Source: Planotetraspora mira
GTDB lineage: Bacteria > Actinomycetota > Actinomycetes > Streptosporangiales > Streptosporangiaceae
Length of the DNA: 64,000 nucleotides
Direction of reading: 5' to 3'
Assembly: GCF_016863275.1 (NCBI RefSeq)
Contig: NZ_BOOO01000044.1
Location: forward strand, 21,120 to 85,119
Part shown: positions 18,175 through 26,313 of the stretch, piece by piece
Layout of the letters: each line of letters starts with the position of its first letter
How positions within the stretch are numbered: position 1 is the stretch's first letter
Notes under the pieces: model-generated
The model's database searches: none
What the model was told of the DNA's origin: nothing
What the model saw: only the letters and a program-made list of their open reading frames with translations
Position numbers and translations under genes: made by a program

Positions 18175-19380
18175 ATGTCCGATTCGTTTCCCCTGCTTCA
18201 CCTCGCCGTCGCGCTCGACGGGGCCGGCCGGCATCCGGCCGCATGGCGGGCGCCGCGGGCTCGGCCGCTGGAGCTTCTCACTGCCCGCTACTGGTCCGAT
18301 CTGGTCGCGGAGGCCGAGCGGGGCCTGCTCGACTTCGTGACGATCGAGGACTCGCTCGGGTTGCAGTCCGCGAGCCCGGTCGAGCAGGACCGGCGCACCG
18401 ACCACGTCCGGGGACGCCTGGACGCGCTCCTGATCGCCGCCCGGGTCGCGCCGCTGACCCGCCATATCGGTCTGGTGCCGACGGTGGTCGTCACGCACAC
18501 CGAGCCGTTCCACATCGCCAAGGCGATCGCGACGCTGGACTACGTGTCGACCGGACGCGCCGGCGTGCGGGTCAGGGTGTCCACCCGGCCCGACGAGACG
18601 GCACACTTCGGCCGCCGTCCGCCGGCCCTCGTCCGTCTGGACGAGGTGTCCACCTCGGCGGCGCAGCGGCCGCTGGTCGACCTGTTCGACGAGGCGGCCG
18701 ACTACGTCGAGGTGATCCGGCGGCTCTGGGACAGCTGGGAGGACGACGCGGAGATCCGAGATGTCGCGACCGGGCGGTTCGTCGACCGCGCCAAGCTGCA
18801 CTACATCGACTTCGAGGGGCGCTGGTTCAGCGTCAAGGGCCCCTCGATCACGCCCCGCCCGCCGCAGGGCCAGCCCCTGGTCAGTGCGCTGGCGCACCAG
18901 AGCGTGCCGTACCGGCTTGTCGGCCGCTCAGCCGACATCGGCTACGTGACGCCCCACGACACGACCCAGGCCGAAGCCGTCGTCGACGAGATCCGCGCCG
19001 AGCAGGTCGCGGCTGGACGGGGGGCGGAGAGTGTGCTGGTCTTCGCCGACCTGGACGTGTTCCTGGACGACACCGCCGCCGCGGCGGCCGCGCGCAAGGC
19101 TCGCCTCGACGATCTCGCCGGCGCCGAGTACGGCAGCGACGCCCGCGTCTTCACCGGGACGCCGGCCGAGTTGGCCGACCTTCTCCAGGAATGGCAGTCG
19201 GCCGGCCTGGCCGGATTCCGGCTGCGTCCCGGCACCGTCCCGCACGACCTGGAGCAGATCACCCGCGGCCTCGTGCCGGAACTGCAGCGCCGTGGTGCGT
19301 TCCGGACGGAGTACCGCGCCGAGACGCTGCGGGGCCGGCTCGGTCTGCCCCGGCCCGCGAACCGGTACGCCGTCGCCTGA
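18175..19380 (+). CDS. LLM-class flavin-dependent monooxygenase (1 of 4)
   Basis: A 401-aa luciferase-like TIM-barrel protein. It has DFVTIEDSLGLQ near the N-terminus, VAPLTRHIGLVPTVVVTHTEPFHIAKAIATLDYVSTGRAGVRV, and the tail FRTEYRAETLRGRLGL typical of NtaA/SnaA/DszA-like enzymes. Such enzymes use FMNH2 from a separate reductase plus O2 to oxidise C-S, C-N or sulfone substrates. ATG 18175 begins the conserved region; AGGAAG lies 12 bp upstream. An upstream in-frame extension to 17908 overlaps the leader peptide and is rejected. First gene of a four-LLM operon. Confidence 0.85.
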   Translation: MSDSFPLLHLAVALDGAGRHPAAWRAPRARPLELLTARYWSDLVAEAERGLLDFVTIEDSLGLQSASPVEQDRRTDHVRGRLDALLIAARVAPLTRHIGLVPTVVVTHTEPFHIAKAIATLDYVSTGRAGVRVRVSTRPDETAHFGRRPPALVRLDEVSTSAAQRPLVDLFDEAADYVEVIRRLWDSWEDDAEIRDVATGRFVDRAKLHYIDFEGRWFSVKGPSITPRPPQGQPLVSALAHQSVPYRLVGRSADIGYVTPHDTTQAEAVVDEIRAEQVAAGRGAESVLVFADLDVFLDDTAAAAAARKARLDDLAGAEYGSDARVFTGTPAELADLLQEWQSAGLAGFRLRPGTVPHDLEQITRGLVPELQRRGAFRTEYRAETLRGRLGLPRPANRYAVA

Positions 19381-19415
19381 GCCCGGCCAGTCAACGTGGA
19401 AGGACCCTCCTGCGC

Positions 19416-20792
19416 ATGAGCAGACCACCCAAGCAGATCCATCTCGCCGCCCACTTCCCCGGCGTCAACAACACGACGGTGTGGAGTGACCCGGAGGCGG
19501 GCAGCCACATCGAGTTCAGTTCGTTCGCCCACTTCGCCCGGACGGCCGAGCGCGGGAAGTTCGACTTCCTCTTCCTGGCGGAGGGATTGCGCCTGCGGGA
19601 GCAGAACGGCCAGATCTACGACCTGGACGTGGTCGGCCGCCCTGACACCTTCACCGTGCTCGCCGCGCTGGCCGCGGTGACCGAGCGGCTGGGGCTGACC
19701 GGGACGATCAACTCCACCTTCAACGAGCCGTACGAGGTCGCCCGGCAGTTCGCGAGCCTCGACCACCTCTCCGATGGCCGGGCGGGTTGGAACGTGGTCA
19801 CCTCCTGGGACGCGTTCACCGGTGAGAATTTCCGCCGGGGCGGCTTCCTCGCGCAGGAGCACCGCTACCGGAGGGCGAGCAACTTCCTGCGCGCCACCTG
19901 GGAACTCTTCGACTCCTGGCACGGCGACGAGATCGTCGCGGACGCTGCTGCCGGGGTGTTCCTCGGCGACCCGGAGGCGGGGTCCTTCGAGCACCACGAC
20001 GAGGACTTCGACATCGCCGGACGGTTCACCGTCCCCCGCAGCCCGCAGGGACGGCCGGTCATCCTGCAGGCCGGCGATTCCGAGGAGGGCCGGGAGTTCG
20101 CCGCCTCGTCGGCCGACGCGATCTTCAGCCGGCACTCCACACTCACCGCCGGGCAGGCCTTCTACGCCGATGTCAAGGGCCGGCTCGCCCGCTACGGCCG
20201 GACCCATGACGAGTTGCTCATCCTGCCTGCGGCCACGTTCGTGCTCGGCGACACCGACGCGCAGGCGCAGGAACTCGCCCATGAGGTACGGCTCGCGCAG
20301 GTGAGCGGCCAGACCGCGATCAAGTTCCTGGAGCAGCTCTGGAACCGTGATCTCTCCGGCTACGACCCGGACGGTCCCTTGCCGGAGATCGACCCGGTGG
20401 CGGGGGAGAACGCCGTCTCCCGCGGCCGGGCGAGCGTGCGGTATCACAAGGATCCGCTCGCCATCGCCCGGGAGTGGCGGGACCTGGCTGCGGCGAAGAA
20501 CCTCTCCATCCGTGAACTGATCATCGAGGTCACCGGCCGGCAGTCTTTCGTCGGGTCGCCCGCGACGGTGGCCCGGCAGATCAACGACCTGGTCCAGGCC
20601 GACGCCGCCGACGGCTTCATCCTCGTCCCGCACGTCACCCCCGGCGGGCTCGACCGGTTCGTCGACGCCGTCGTTCCGCTGCTCCAGGAACGCGGCGTCT
20701 ACCGCGCCGACTACACCGGCCCGACCCTGCGCCACCACCTGGGCCTGGCCGAGCCGCGGCGGGCCGGCGCGGCCAAGGAGGCCGGCTCGTGA
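19416..20792 (+). CDS. NtaA/DmoA-family FMN-dependent monooxygenase (2 of 4)
   Basis: A 458-aa enzyme with the N-terminal HLAAHFPGVNNTTVW motif and ASLDHLSDGRAGWNVVTSWD, both characteristic of the NtaA/SnaA/DszA/DmoA group (nitrilotriacetate, pristinamycin, dibenzothiophene-sulfone and dimethyl-sulfide monooxygenases). Length matches the group (~450). The start ATG 19416 is preceded by GGAAGG at 12 bp. It follows gene 1 by 35 bp. DszA- and DmoA-type relatives act on sulfur compounds, which fits the island, but NtaA-type relatives do not, so the substrate remains open. Confidence 0.85.
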   Translation: MSRPPKQIHLAAHFPGVNNTTVWSDPEAGSHIEFSSFAHFARTAERGKFDFLFLAEGLRLREQNGQIYDLDVVGRPDTFTVLAALAAVTERLGLTGTINSTFNEPYEVARQFASLDHLSDGRAGWNVVTSWDAFTGENFRRGGFLAQEHRYRRASNFLRATWELFDSWHGDEIVADAAAGVFLGDPEAGSFEHHDEDFDIAGRFTVPRSPQGRPVILQAGDSEEGREFAASSADAIFSRHSTLTAGQAFYADVKGRLARYGRTHDELLILPAATFVLGDTDAQAQELAHEVRLAQVSGQTAIKFLEQLWNRDLSGYDPDGPLPEIDPVAGENAVSRGRASVRYHKDPLAIAREWRDLAAAKNLSIRELIIEVTGRQSFVGSPATVARQINDLVQADAADGFILVPHVTPGGLDRFVDAVVPLLQERGVYRADYTGPTLRHHLGLAEPRRAGAAKEAGS

Positions 20793-21874
20793 GATTCCTG
20801 ATGATCACCTTGATCGTGCACGCACCGCATCCGGTGACCGGGGTGCGCAAGTCGACCTACGACCGGTTCCGCGAGGTCGTCGACAACGCCCTGATCGCCG
20901 AGGAACTCGGCTTCGACGGCTTCGGGGTGGGGGAGCGGCACGAGCGGCCCTTCATCTCCTCCTCGCCTCCGGTGGTGCTGAGCCACATCGCCGCGCTCAC
21001 CTCCCGGATCCGGCTCTTCACCGCTGTCACCACGCTGAGCCTGCTCGACCCGGTCCGGGCGTACGAGGACTACGCGACCCTCGACCACCTCTCCGCCGGC
21101 CGACTCGAGCTGATCATCGGGAAGGGCAACGGCACCGCCCAGCGGGAGCTTTTCCATGTCACGTCCGAGGACCAGTGGGACCGCAACGCCGAGAGCTACG
21201 AGCTGTTCCGCCGGCTCTGGCGGGAGGAGAAGGTCACCGCCACGCCGCGGTTCCGGCCTCGACTCACCGAGGCGGAGGTGTGGCCCCGACCGCTGCAGCA
21301 ACCGATCAGGGTCTGGCACGGCAGTGCGACCAGCCGGGAATCGGTCGACCTGGCGGCCCGCTACGGCGACCCGCTCTTCTCGGCGAACGTCACCAACGCG
21401 ATCGAGCCGTACGCGGAACTGGTCCGCCACTACCGCGAGCGGTGGGCGGAGTACGGTCACGACCCGGCCGCCGCCGTGGTCGGAGCCGGCAGCGCCGGCT
21501 ACTACGCGGACCGCCGGTCGCAGGACGCCGTCGCCGCCTATCGGCCGGTCTTCGAGGGGCAGCTCGCCTTCCAGCGACGACTTGGGCTCGAGCCGGTCTT
21601 TCCCACCCTGGAGGACTTCGTCGAGCGCAGCTCCGCCCTGATCGGCAGCCCGCAGCAGATCATCGAGAAGGTCCACCGCTACCACGAGCAGTTCGGCCAC
21701 AGCGTCATGCACCTGCATGCCGACGCCGGCGGTCTGACCGATGCCCAGCACCGCGACTCACTGGAGCTGTTCCAGTCCGACATCGCGCCTGTGCTGCGCC
21801 GGGAGATACCGGACCCGCCCTGGGGGTGGGGACCGGTCACTCCGGAGCCCGTTTCCGCCATTCCAGAAGGGTGA
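20789..21874 (+). CDS. LLM-class flavin-dependent monooxygenase (3 of 4)
   Basis: A 361-aa luciferase-like protein starting at GTG 20789, which overlaps the stop of gene 2 as GTGA. It has the LuxA-like layout: HERPFISSSPPVVLSHIAALTSRIRLFTAVTTLSLLDPVRAYEDYATLDHLSAGRLELIIGKGN, the standard flavin-binding strand pattern. It differs clearly from genes 1, 2 and 4, so the four copies are not recent duplicates. Probably works on a related or successive substrate with externally supplied FMNH2. Confidence 0.85.
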   Translation: MRFLMITLIVHAPHPVTGVRKSTYDRFREVVDNALIAEELGFDGFGVGERHERPFISSSPPVVLSHIAALTSRIRLFTAVTTLSLLDPVRAYEDYATLDHLSAGRLELIIGKGNGTAQRELFHVTSEDQWDRNAESYELFRRLWREEKVTATPRFRPRLTEAEVWPRPLQQPIRVWHGSATSRESVDLAARYGDPLFSANVTNAIEPYAELVRHYRERWAEYGHDPAAAVVGAGSAGYYADRRSQDAVAAYRPVFEGQLAFQRRLGLEPVFPTLEDFVERSSALIGSPQQIIEKVHRYHEQFGHSVMHLHADAGGLTDAQHRDSLELFQSDIAPVLRREIPDPPWGWGPVTPEPVSAIPEG

Positions 21875-21877
21875 CAG

Positions 21878-22993
21878 ATGGCCACCATCCCACTGGCCGT
21901 GCTCGACCTGGTCCCGATCTCCTCGGGATCGACCGCCGCCCAGGCCCTGCGCAACAGCATCGATCTGGCGCGGCAAGCCGAACGCTTCGGCTACGCCCGT
22001 TACTGGTTCGCCGAGCACCACCTCAACCCGGGGGTCGCCGGGACATCGCCCGCCGTGCTGCTGGCGCTGACCGCGTCGGCGACCTCGACGATCCGGATCG
22101 GATCCGGCGCGGTGCAAATGGGCCACCGTACGGCGCTGTCGACGGTCGAGGAGTTCGGGCTGATCGACGCCCTGCACCCGGGGCGCCTGGACCTCGGCCT
22201 CGGCCGGTCAGGTGGGCGGCCGACCGAGCCGACCCGGGAACCGGTGCTGGTGGCCGACGGCCGGGCGCCGAACGGGTTGCTGATCCCGCCGAAGTTCTCC
22301 TTCGCCCACCTGCTCGCCTCGCCGCGCTTCGCGCTGCAGAAGACGCTCCTGCAACTGCCCGGCGCGCATTCCCAGAACTACACCGAACAGGTCGGCGACA
22401 TTCTCGACCTGTTGCACGGCACCTACCGGTCCCCGGAGGGGGAGGAGGCGCACGTGGTCCCGGGTGAGGGCGCGCAGATGCAGATCTGGATCCTGGGCAG
22501 CAGCGGCGGCGAGAGTGCGAACGTCGCCGGTGCGAACGGCCTGCGGTTCGCCGCCAACTACCACGTCAGCCCCGGCAGCGTGCTGGAGGCGGCCGAGGGC
22601 TACCGGGCCGCGTTCCGCCCGTCCGCGGAGCTGGACCGGCCCTATGTCAGCGTCTCCGCCGACGTCGTCGTCGCCGAGACCGAGGCCGCCGCCCGCGAAC
22701 TCGCCACGGGCTACGGGCCGTGGGTGCGCAGCATCCGGACCGCCGAAGGGGCCATCCCGTTCCCGACCCCCGCAGAGGCCCGTGCCCTGCCGTGGAGCGC
22801 CGCCGACCGTGAACTGGTCGCCGACCGCGTCGACACCCAGTTCGTCGGGACCGCGGGGCAGGTCGCCGACCAGCTCGAACGGCTGAGAGAGGCGTCCGGC
22901 GCCGACGAGCTGATCATCACCACCATCACCCATGATCATGAGGACAGGGTGCGCTCCTATCGGCTGCTCGCGGACGAATGGCGCCGACGGTGA
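21878..22993 (+). CDS. LLM-class flavin-dependent monooxygenase, MsnO8-like (4 of 4)
   Basis: A 371-aa luciferase-like protein. Its start (LAVLDLVPISSGSTAAQALRNSIDLARQAERFGYARYWFAEHH) matches the MsnO8/'alkanal monooxygenase-like' LLM group, with VEEFGLIDALHPGRLDLGLGRSGG following. It lies 3 bp after gene 3, completing the operon. No flavin reductase, sulfatase or thiol-handling gene follows; the next 250 bp hold no gene I can support. Confidence 0.85.
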   Translation: MATIPLAVLDLVPISSGSTAAQALRNSIDLARQAERFGYARYWFAEHHLNPGVAGTSPAVLLALTASATSTIRIGSGAVQMGHRTALSTVEEFGLIDALHPGRLDLGLGRSGGRPTEPTREPVLVADGRAPNGLLIPPKFSFAHLLASPRFALQKTLLQLPGAHSQNYTEQVGDILDLLHGTYRSPEGEEAHVVPGEGAQMQIWILGSSGGESANVAGANGLRFAANYHVSPGSVLEAAEGYRAAFRPSAELDRPYVSVSADVVVAETEAAARELATGYGPWVRSIRTAEGAIPFPTPAEARALPWSAADRELVADRVDTQFVGTAGQVADQLERLREASGADELIITTITHDHEDRVRSYRLLADEWRRR

Positions 22994-23246
22994 GATGCCC
23001 GGATGGCCTCTCCGGTTCCCCGCCGCCGCGCACCATGCCACACCGTTCGACCCCGAGGCCTTCCGATCGCCACACGCACGTCATCGGTTCGGGACGGGAG
23101 ATGTCGCCGGCCAGGATCGGTGGCCGGACATGCCGCATACCGAGACTTTTCTGAAATCCGTATTTTTCGGGTGTCTTGCGATCTCGCTCATTGAATGCTG
23201 AGGCCTGCTCGGTCTGACACAAAGCACGAACGAGGAGAACGCGGCC

Positions 23247-23987
23247 ATGGCGTGTGCTGACAACGGACAAGGAAGAGCGAACCTCGCCTGGGGATCTCTC
23301 GCTGTCGTCCTCACCCTTGTTCTCTGCTCCTGCTCATCGGGAGCGGACCGCGCGTCGCCGAGCACGGGGACGTCCCCGACGGCCATCGCTGAGACCACGA
23401 CTGCGGCAACCGACGAGCCCACAGCGCCGGCAACGGAGGAGGCGGCGACGGAGACGCCTGAAATCGAGGAGACCGTGGACCAGCCTCAGGAGAAGAGCCT
23501 GGTCGGCGGCAGCTACGAGGTGACGATCAAGGGCACCACCGGATGGGCGGACTTCCAGCGCGCCGGCACGGTGCGCATTCTCGACACGATCTCCGAGGTG
23601 GGGACGACCAACGAGGTCAACGTCGTGGATCTCTGCCTGATCTCGGGCTTCCCGGGAGCCCAACCGGAAGCGGGCGCCATCTGGTTCAGCAGCAATTCCG
23701 GCTGCGATCCGGGGGCCTCCGCCGCCAACATCGACCTGGCGTACGTTGAGGTGGACGGCCAGACGGTCACCGTCCGGCCGGACGAACTGGTGGCCGCCAC
23801 GCTCGGGAACAACTTCACCGCCGGCTCCGGCCTGGCGGCCGGAATCTACGCACCGGTGTCCGGGCAGATGTCCATCACGGTCGATGAGGGCGGCAACCTC
23901 ACGGGCTCCGTCGACATCATGGGGTACGGCGGCGCCGGATTCGGCCAAATCCGTTACCAGGCGGAGATCAGCGGCAACCGCGTCTGA
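23247..23987 (+). CDS. Secreted lipoprotein of unknown function
   Basis: A 246-aa protein. The N-terminal hydrophobic segment ends in the lipobox LCSC (Cys29), so it should be lipid-anchored to the outer face of the membrane. A Thr/Ala/Glu/Pro-rich linker (~33-80) is followed by a globular domain with Gly-rich beta-type sequence and two cysteines (~129 and ~150) that may pair. No family is recognised. GAGGAGA precedes ATG 23247. It is a monocistronic gene, about 250 bp after the LLM operon, in which nothing else is seen. Confidence 0.7.
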   Translation: MACADNGQGRANLAWGSLAVVLTLVLCSCSSGADRASPSTGTSPTAIAETTTAATDEPTAPATEEAATETPEIEETVDQPQEKSLVGGSYEVTIKGTTGWADFQRAGTVRILDTISEVGTTNEVNVVDLCLISGFPGAQPEAGAIWFSSNSGCDPGASAANIDLAYVEVDGQTVTVRPDELVAATLGNNFTAGSGLAAGIYAPVSGQMSITVDEGGNLTGSVDIMGYGGAGFGQIRYQAEISGNRV

Positions 23988-23992
23988 CTTAC

Positions 23993-24196
23993 TTAGTGGG
24001 CGGCACGCTCCGCGGCCTCGTGCCACCATCGAGGTGGAGAAGGCCCGACGATCTTCGACGTGGGCTGATCAGGATGGAGACCGACCCGTCGGAGGGCCTC
24101 GGGGTGAATCCGGACGCTGAACCAGCCGTGCCACTGGCCGTCAGCCGCGGGGCCGCAGGCCAGGTCCACGCGTATCTCATCGATCTCGAACGGCAT
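23993..24196 (-). CDS. Small hypothetical protein (67 aa)
   Basis: ATG 24196 with GGGGA upstream opens a 67-aa frame whose third codon positions are strongly GC-rich, as for real genes here. It begins MPFEIDEIRVDLACGPAADG and contains HGWFSVRIHPEALRRVG, ending in WWHEAAERAAH. I do not recognise a family. It could be a complete small gene or a fragment. The remaining bases up to 24409 hold nothing I can support. Confidence 0.4.
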   Translation of the reverse strand: MPFEIDEIRVDLACGPAADGQWHGWFSVRIHPEALRRVGLHPDQPTSKIVGPSPPRWWHEAAERAAH

Positions 24197-24409
24197 CCAG
24201 TCGATTCCCCGGTCACGCAGTCAAGCGCGCGCTGATGCCATCGGCTGCGGGCAGCCGTGTGTGTTCTCGTAGGCGGCAATCAACATCCACTCAGAACTCT
24301 GAGTACTCACGGCATCCATGATGCCCGACTTCGGAGGCAAGGGGCTTGTTCGCACGGGCATGGGGAGACACGATCTCCCGCCGAGGCGTCACGCCGAATC
24401 CGCATCGGC

Positions 24410-25000
24410 TCAGCCTGCGTTCTGTGCGCCGAAACGCAGGCCGTCGAAGAGGATCGCGGTGATGCGCACGGCTTCGTCCTGCCAGCCCTCTGTGGCGTGC
24501 ATCCCGCAGATGCCTCCCAGCGCACGCAGCAGTGTGCGTCCGCCGACGCCGCCACGGATGGTGCCGGCTGCTGTGCCCGCTTTGAGCAGCTGATCGAGAG
24601 CCTGTGCCATCTGCGTGCGGGCGTCATCGAAGATCGGTGAATCCGTCGCCATGATGCTCTCCAGCGCGACGGCCATTCCCTTGCCCACGGCCGCGTGCTC
24701 CACGAGCAGCAGCAGGAAGCGCCGCAACGCCTCGTCCGGGGCATGCCGGTCAAGGAGCTCCGCGGGTGCGGCGCACAACTCGTCGACCTCCTGGCGGTAG
24801 ACCTCCTCGACGAGGGCTTCGCGTGTCTCGAAGTGGCGATAGAGCGTCCCGACCGCCACTCCGGCTCGCCGGGCGATCTCCTCTACGTGGGCGTCGGCCT
24901 CGCCGGTGAGGAACGCCTCCCGCGCCGCGGCCAGGAGCGCCTCGCGGTTGCGCCGCGCGTCGGCGCGCAGCGGACGTGATGACGGCAACAGTGCCTCCAT
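24410..25000 (-). CDS. TetR-family transcriptional regulator
   Basis: A 196-aa regulator. The helix-turn-helix is VEEIARRAGVAVGTLYRHFETREAL (~residues 36-60). The C-terminal domain (LLELVEHAAVGKG..., RTLLRALGGICG) is of the common SDR-associated type. ATG 25000 has no clear ribosome site and may have a very short leader. It is divergent from the SDR gene at 25068. The 67-bp gap holds a direct repeat that is its probable operator, so it likely represses the SDR-VOC pair and itself. Confidence 0.85.
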   Translation of the reverse strand: MEALLPSSRPLRADARRNREALLAAAREAFLTGEADAHVEEIARRAGVAVGTLYRHFETREALVEEVYRQEVDELCAAPAELLDRHAPDEALRRFLLLLVEHAAVGKGMAVALESIMATDSPIFDDARTQMAQALDQLLKAGTAAGTIRGGVGGRTLLRALGGICGMHATEGWQDEAVRITAILFDGLRFGAQNAG

Positions 25001-25005
25001 AAGAT

Positions 25006-25051
25006 GAGTCCGGTTCAGCTTATGTATAGTTTCCGGAGTCAGGTTCACTTT
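25006..25051. repeat. 30-bp-spaced direct repeat, candidate TetR operator
   Basis: Two 16-bp near-identical direct repeats of the form GAGTC-N-GGTTCA-N2-TT (25006-25021 and 25036-25051) lie in the divergent promoter region. Their 30-bp period equals about three helical turns, putting both on one DNA face. The TATAGT box (25025-25030) between them could be the SDR gene's -10. Confidence 0.4.
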
Positions 25052-25067
25052 ACTGAAGGAGCACTCC

Positions 25068-25841
25068 ATGACGTTCCCGGAAGAGGGGCTCCGCGGCCTT
25101 CGTGTGCTGGTCACCGGTGGCAGCCGCGGCCTGGGTGAGGCGACTGCCCGTCGATTCGCCGCTGCGGGCGCGACGGTGCTGACCGCCTCGCGCAGCGCGC
25201 CTCCGGCGGATCTGCCGGCCACCTTCATCCCTGCGGACCTTGCGACGGATCAAGGAGTAGACGAGCTCGGCCGACGGGTCATCGACAGCGTGGGTGGGGT
25301 GGATGTCCTGGTCAACAACGCGGGCGCCGCGAGTGCCCCGGTGCCGACGCTGAAGCGGTCCGACGAGTCGTGGCGTGCGGACCTGGAGATGAACCTGCTC
25401 AGTGCCGTCCGGCTCGACCGGGCCCTGGTTCCGGGGATGGTTGAGCGGGGTTCCGGCGTGGTCGTGCACGTCTCGTCGATTGCGAGTCGTCTGCCGCAGC
25501 GCACCGAGGCGTCCTACGCGGCGGCGAAGGCGGCGCTCAATGCCTACAGCCGCGAGCTGGCGACCGAGGTGGGCGAGCACGGGGTGCGCGTGGTGTGCGT
25601 CCTGCCCGGCTTCGTGGTCACCAAGGGCGCCGTCGAGCACCTCCAGCGGATCGCCGATCGGCAGGGTGTCGGCGTGGAGGAGGTACAGCAGCAGGTCGTG
25701 GATCACCTGAAGGTGCCGATGGGCCGGCCCGGCGATCCCGAGGACGTGGCAGAGATGATCGCGTTCCTCGCGTCCGGCCGCGCGAAGTGGCTCACGGGAG
25801 CCGAGTTCCGGGTCGACGGCGGCATCATCCCGGTGGTGTAG
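25068..25841 (+). CDS. SDR-family oxidoreductase
   Basis: A 257-aa classical short-chain dehydrogenase. It has TGGSRGLG at 16-23 for NAD(P) binding, NNAG at 83-86, and the catalytic Ser137, Tyr150 and Lys154 (YAAAK). The C-terminus (TGAEFRVDGGIIPVV) is complete. GAAGGAG stands just before ATG 25068. It is divergent from a TetR regulator and followed 35 bp later by a VOC-family gene, probably in one transcript ending at a strong hairpin. Substrate unknown. Confidence 0.9.
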   Translation: MTFPEEGLRGLRVLVTGGSRGLGEATARRFAAAGATVLTASRSAPPADLPATFIPADLATDQGVDELGRRVIDSVGGVDVLVNNAGAASAPVPTLKRSDESWRADLEMNLLSAVRLDRALVPGMVERGSGVVVHVSSIASRLPQRTEASYAAAKAALNAYSRELATEVGEHGVRVVCVLPGFVVTKGAVEHLQRIADRQGVGVEEVQQQVVDHLKVPMGRPGDPEDVAEMIAFLASGRAKWLTGAEFRVDGGIIPVV

Positions 25842-25876
25842 GCCGAGACCAAGCAGAGGGCGGACGGAGAACAAGC

Positions 25877-26245
25877 ATGAACATCAACCTCAGCGCAGTG
25901 ATCATCGACGCTGCCGAGCTGGAGCCCGAGAGTGCGTTCTGGCACCGGCTGCTGGGCGGCTCGATCACCAAGACCGCAACTCACCACTTCCTCCGGATCG
26001 ACGGTTTCCCGACGTTCGTGATCCAGCTGGCTCCGGGGCATGTCCCCCCGAAGTGGCCAGAAGGCGACTCGCAGCAGATGCACGTCGATCTGACGACGGA
26101 CGCCCTCGCGGACGCGGACAGGTTGGCGCTCGAGGCAGGTGCACGTCGGCTGCGGCCCACTGACGATGTCGACCCCGAATCGCAGAAAGGCGGCCGGGTC
26201 TACGCCACCCCGGCCGGACACCCCTTCTGCCTCAGGTCGGCCTGA
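25877..26245 (+). CDS. VOC-family (glyoxalase/bleomycin-resistance fold) protein
   Basis: A 122-aa protein with two beta-alpha-beta-beta-beta units of the vicinal oxygen chelate fold: LSAVIIDAAELEPESAFWHRLLGG at the start and VYATPAGHPFCLRS at the end. Glyoxalase-like hydrolytic, isomerase and drug-sequestering proteins share it. The conserved end motif GHPFCL is that of small actinobacterial 'VOC family protein' members of unknown role. It is co-oriented with the SDR gene and shares its terminator. Confidence 0.8.
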   Translation: MNINLSAVIIDAAELEPESAFWHRLLGGSITKTATHHFLRIDGFPTFVIQLAPGHVPPKWPEGDSQQMHVDLTTDALADADRLALEAGARRLRPTDDVDPESQKGGRVYATPAGHPFCLRSA

Positions 26246-26261
26246 GCCACGCCGAGCGCAC

Positions 26262-26291
26262 GAAGGCCCCGGTCATCGGACCGGGGCCTTC
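26262..26291. terminator. Strong bidirectional hairpin terminator
   Basis: A perfect 12-bp stem (GAAGGCCCCGGT paired with ACCGGGGCCTTC) closes a 6-nt loop. It lies between the VOC gene stop and the convergent PHP-domain gene stop. Confidence 0.8.
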
Positions 26292-26313
26292 AGTCTCGAC
26301 CGAGATCGACGGA

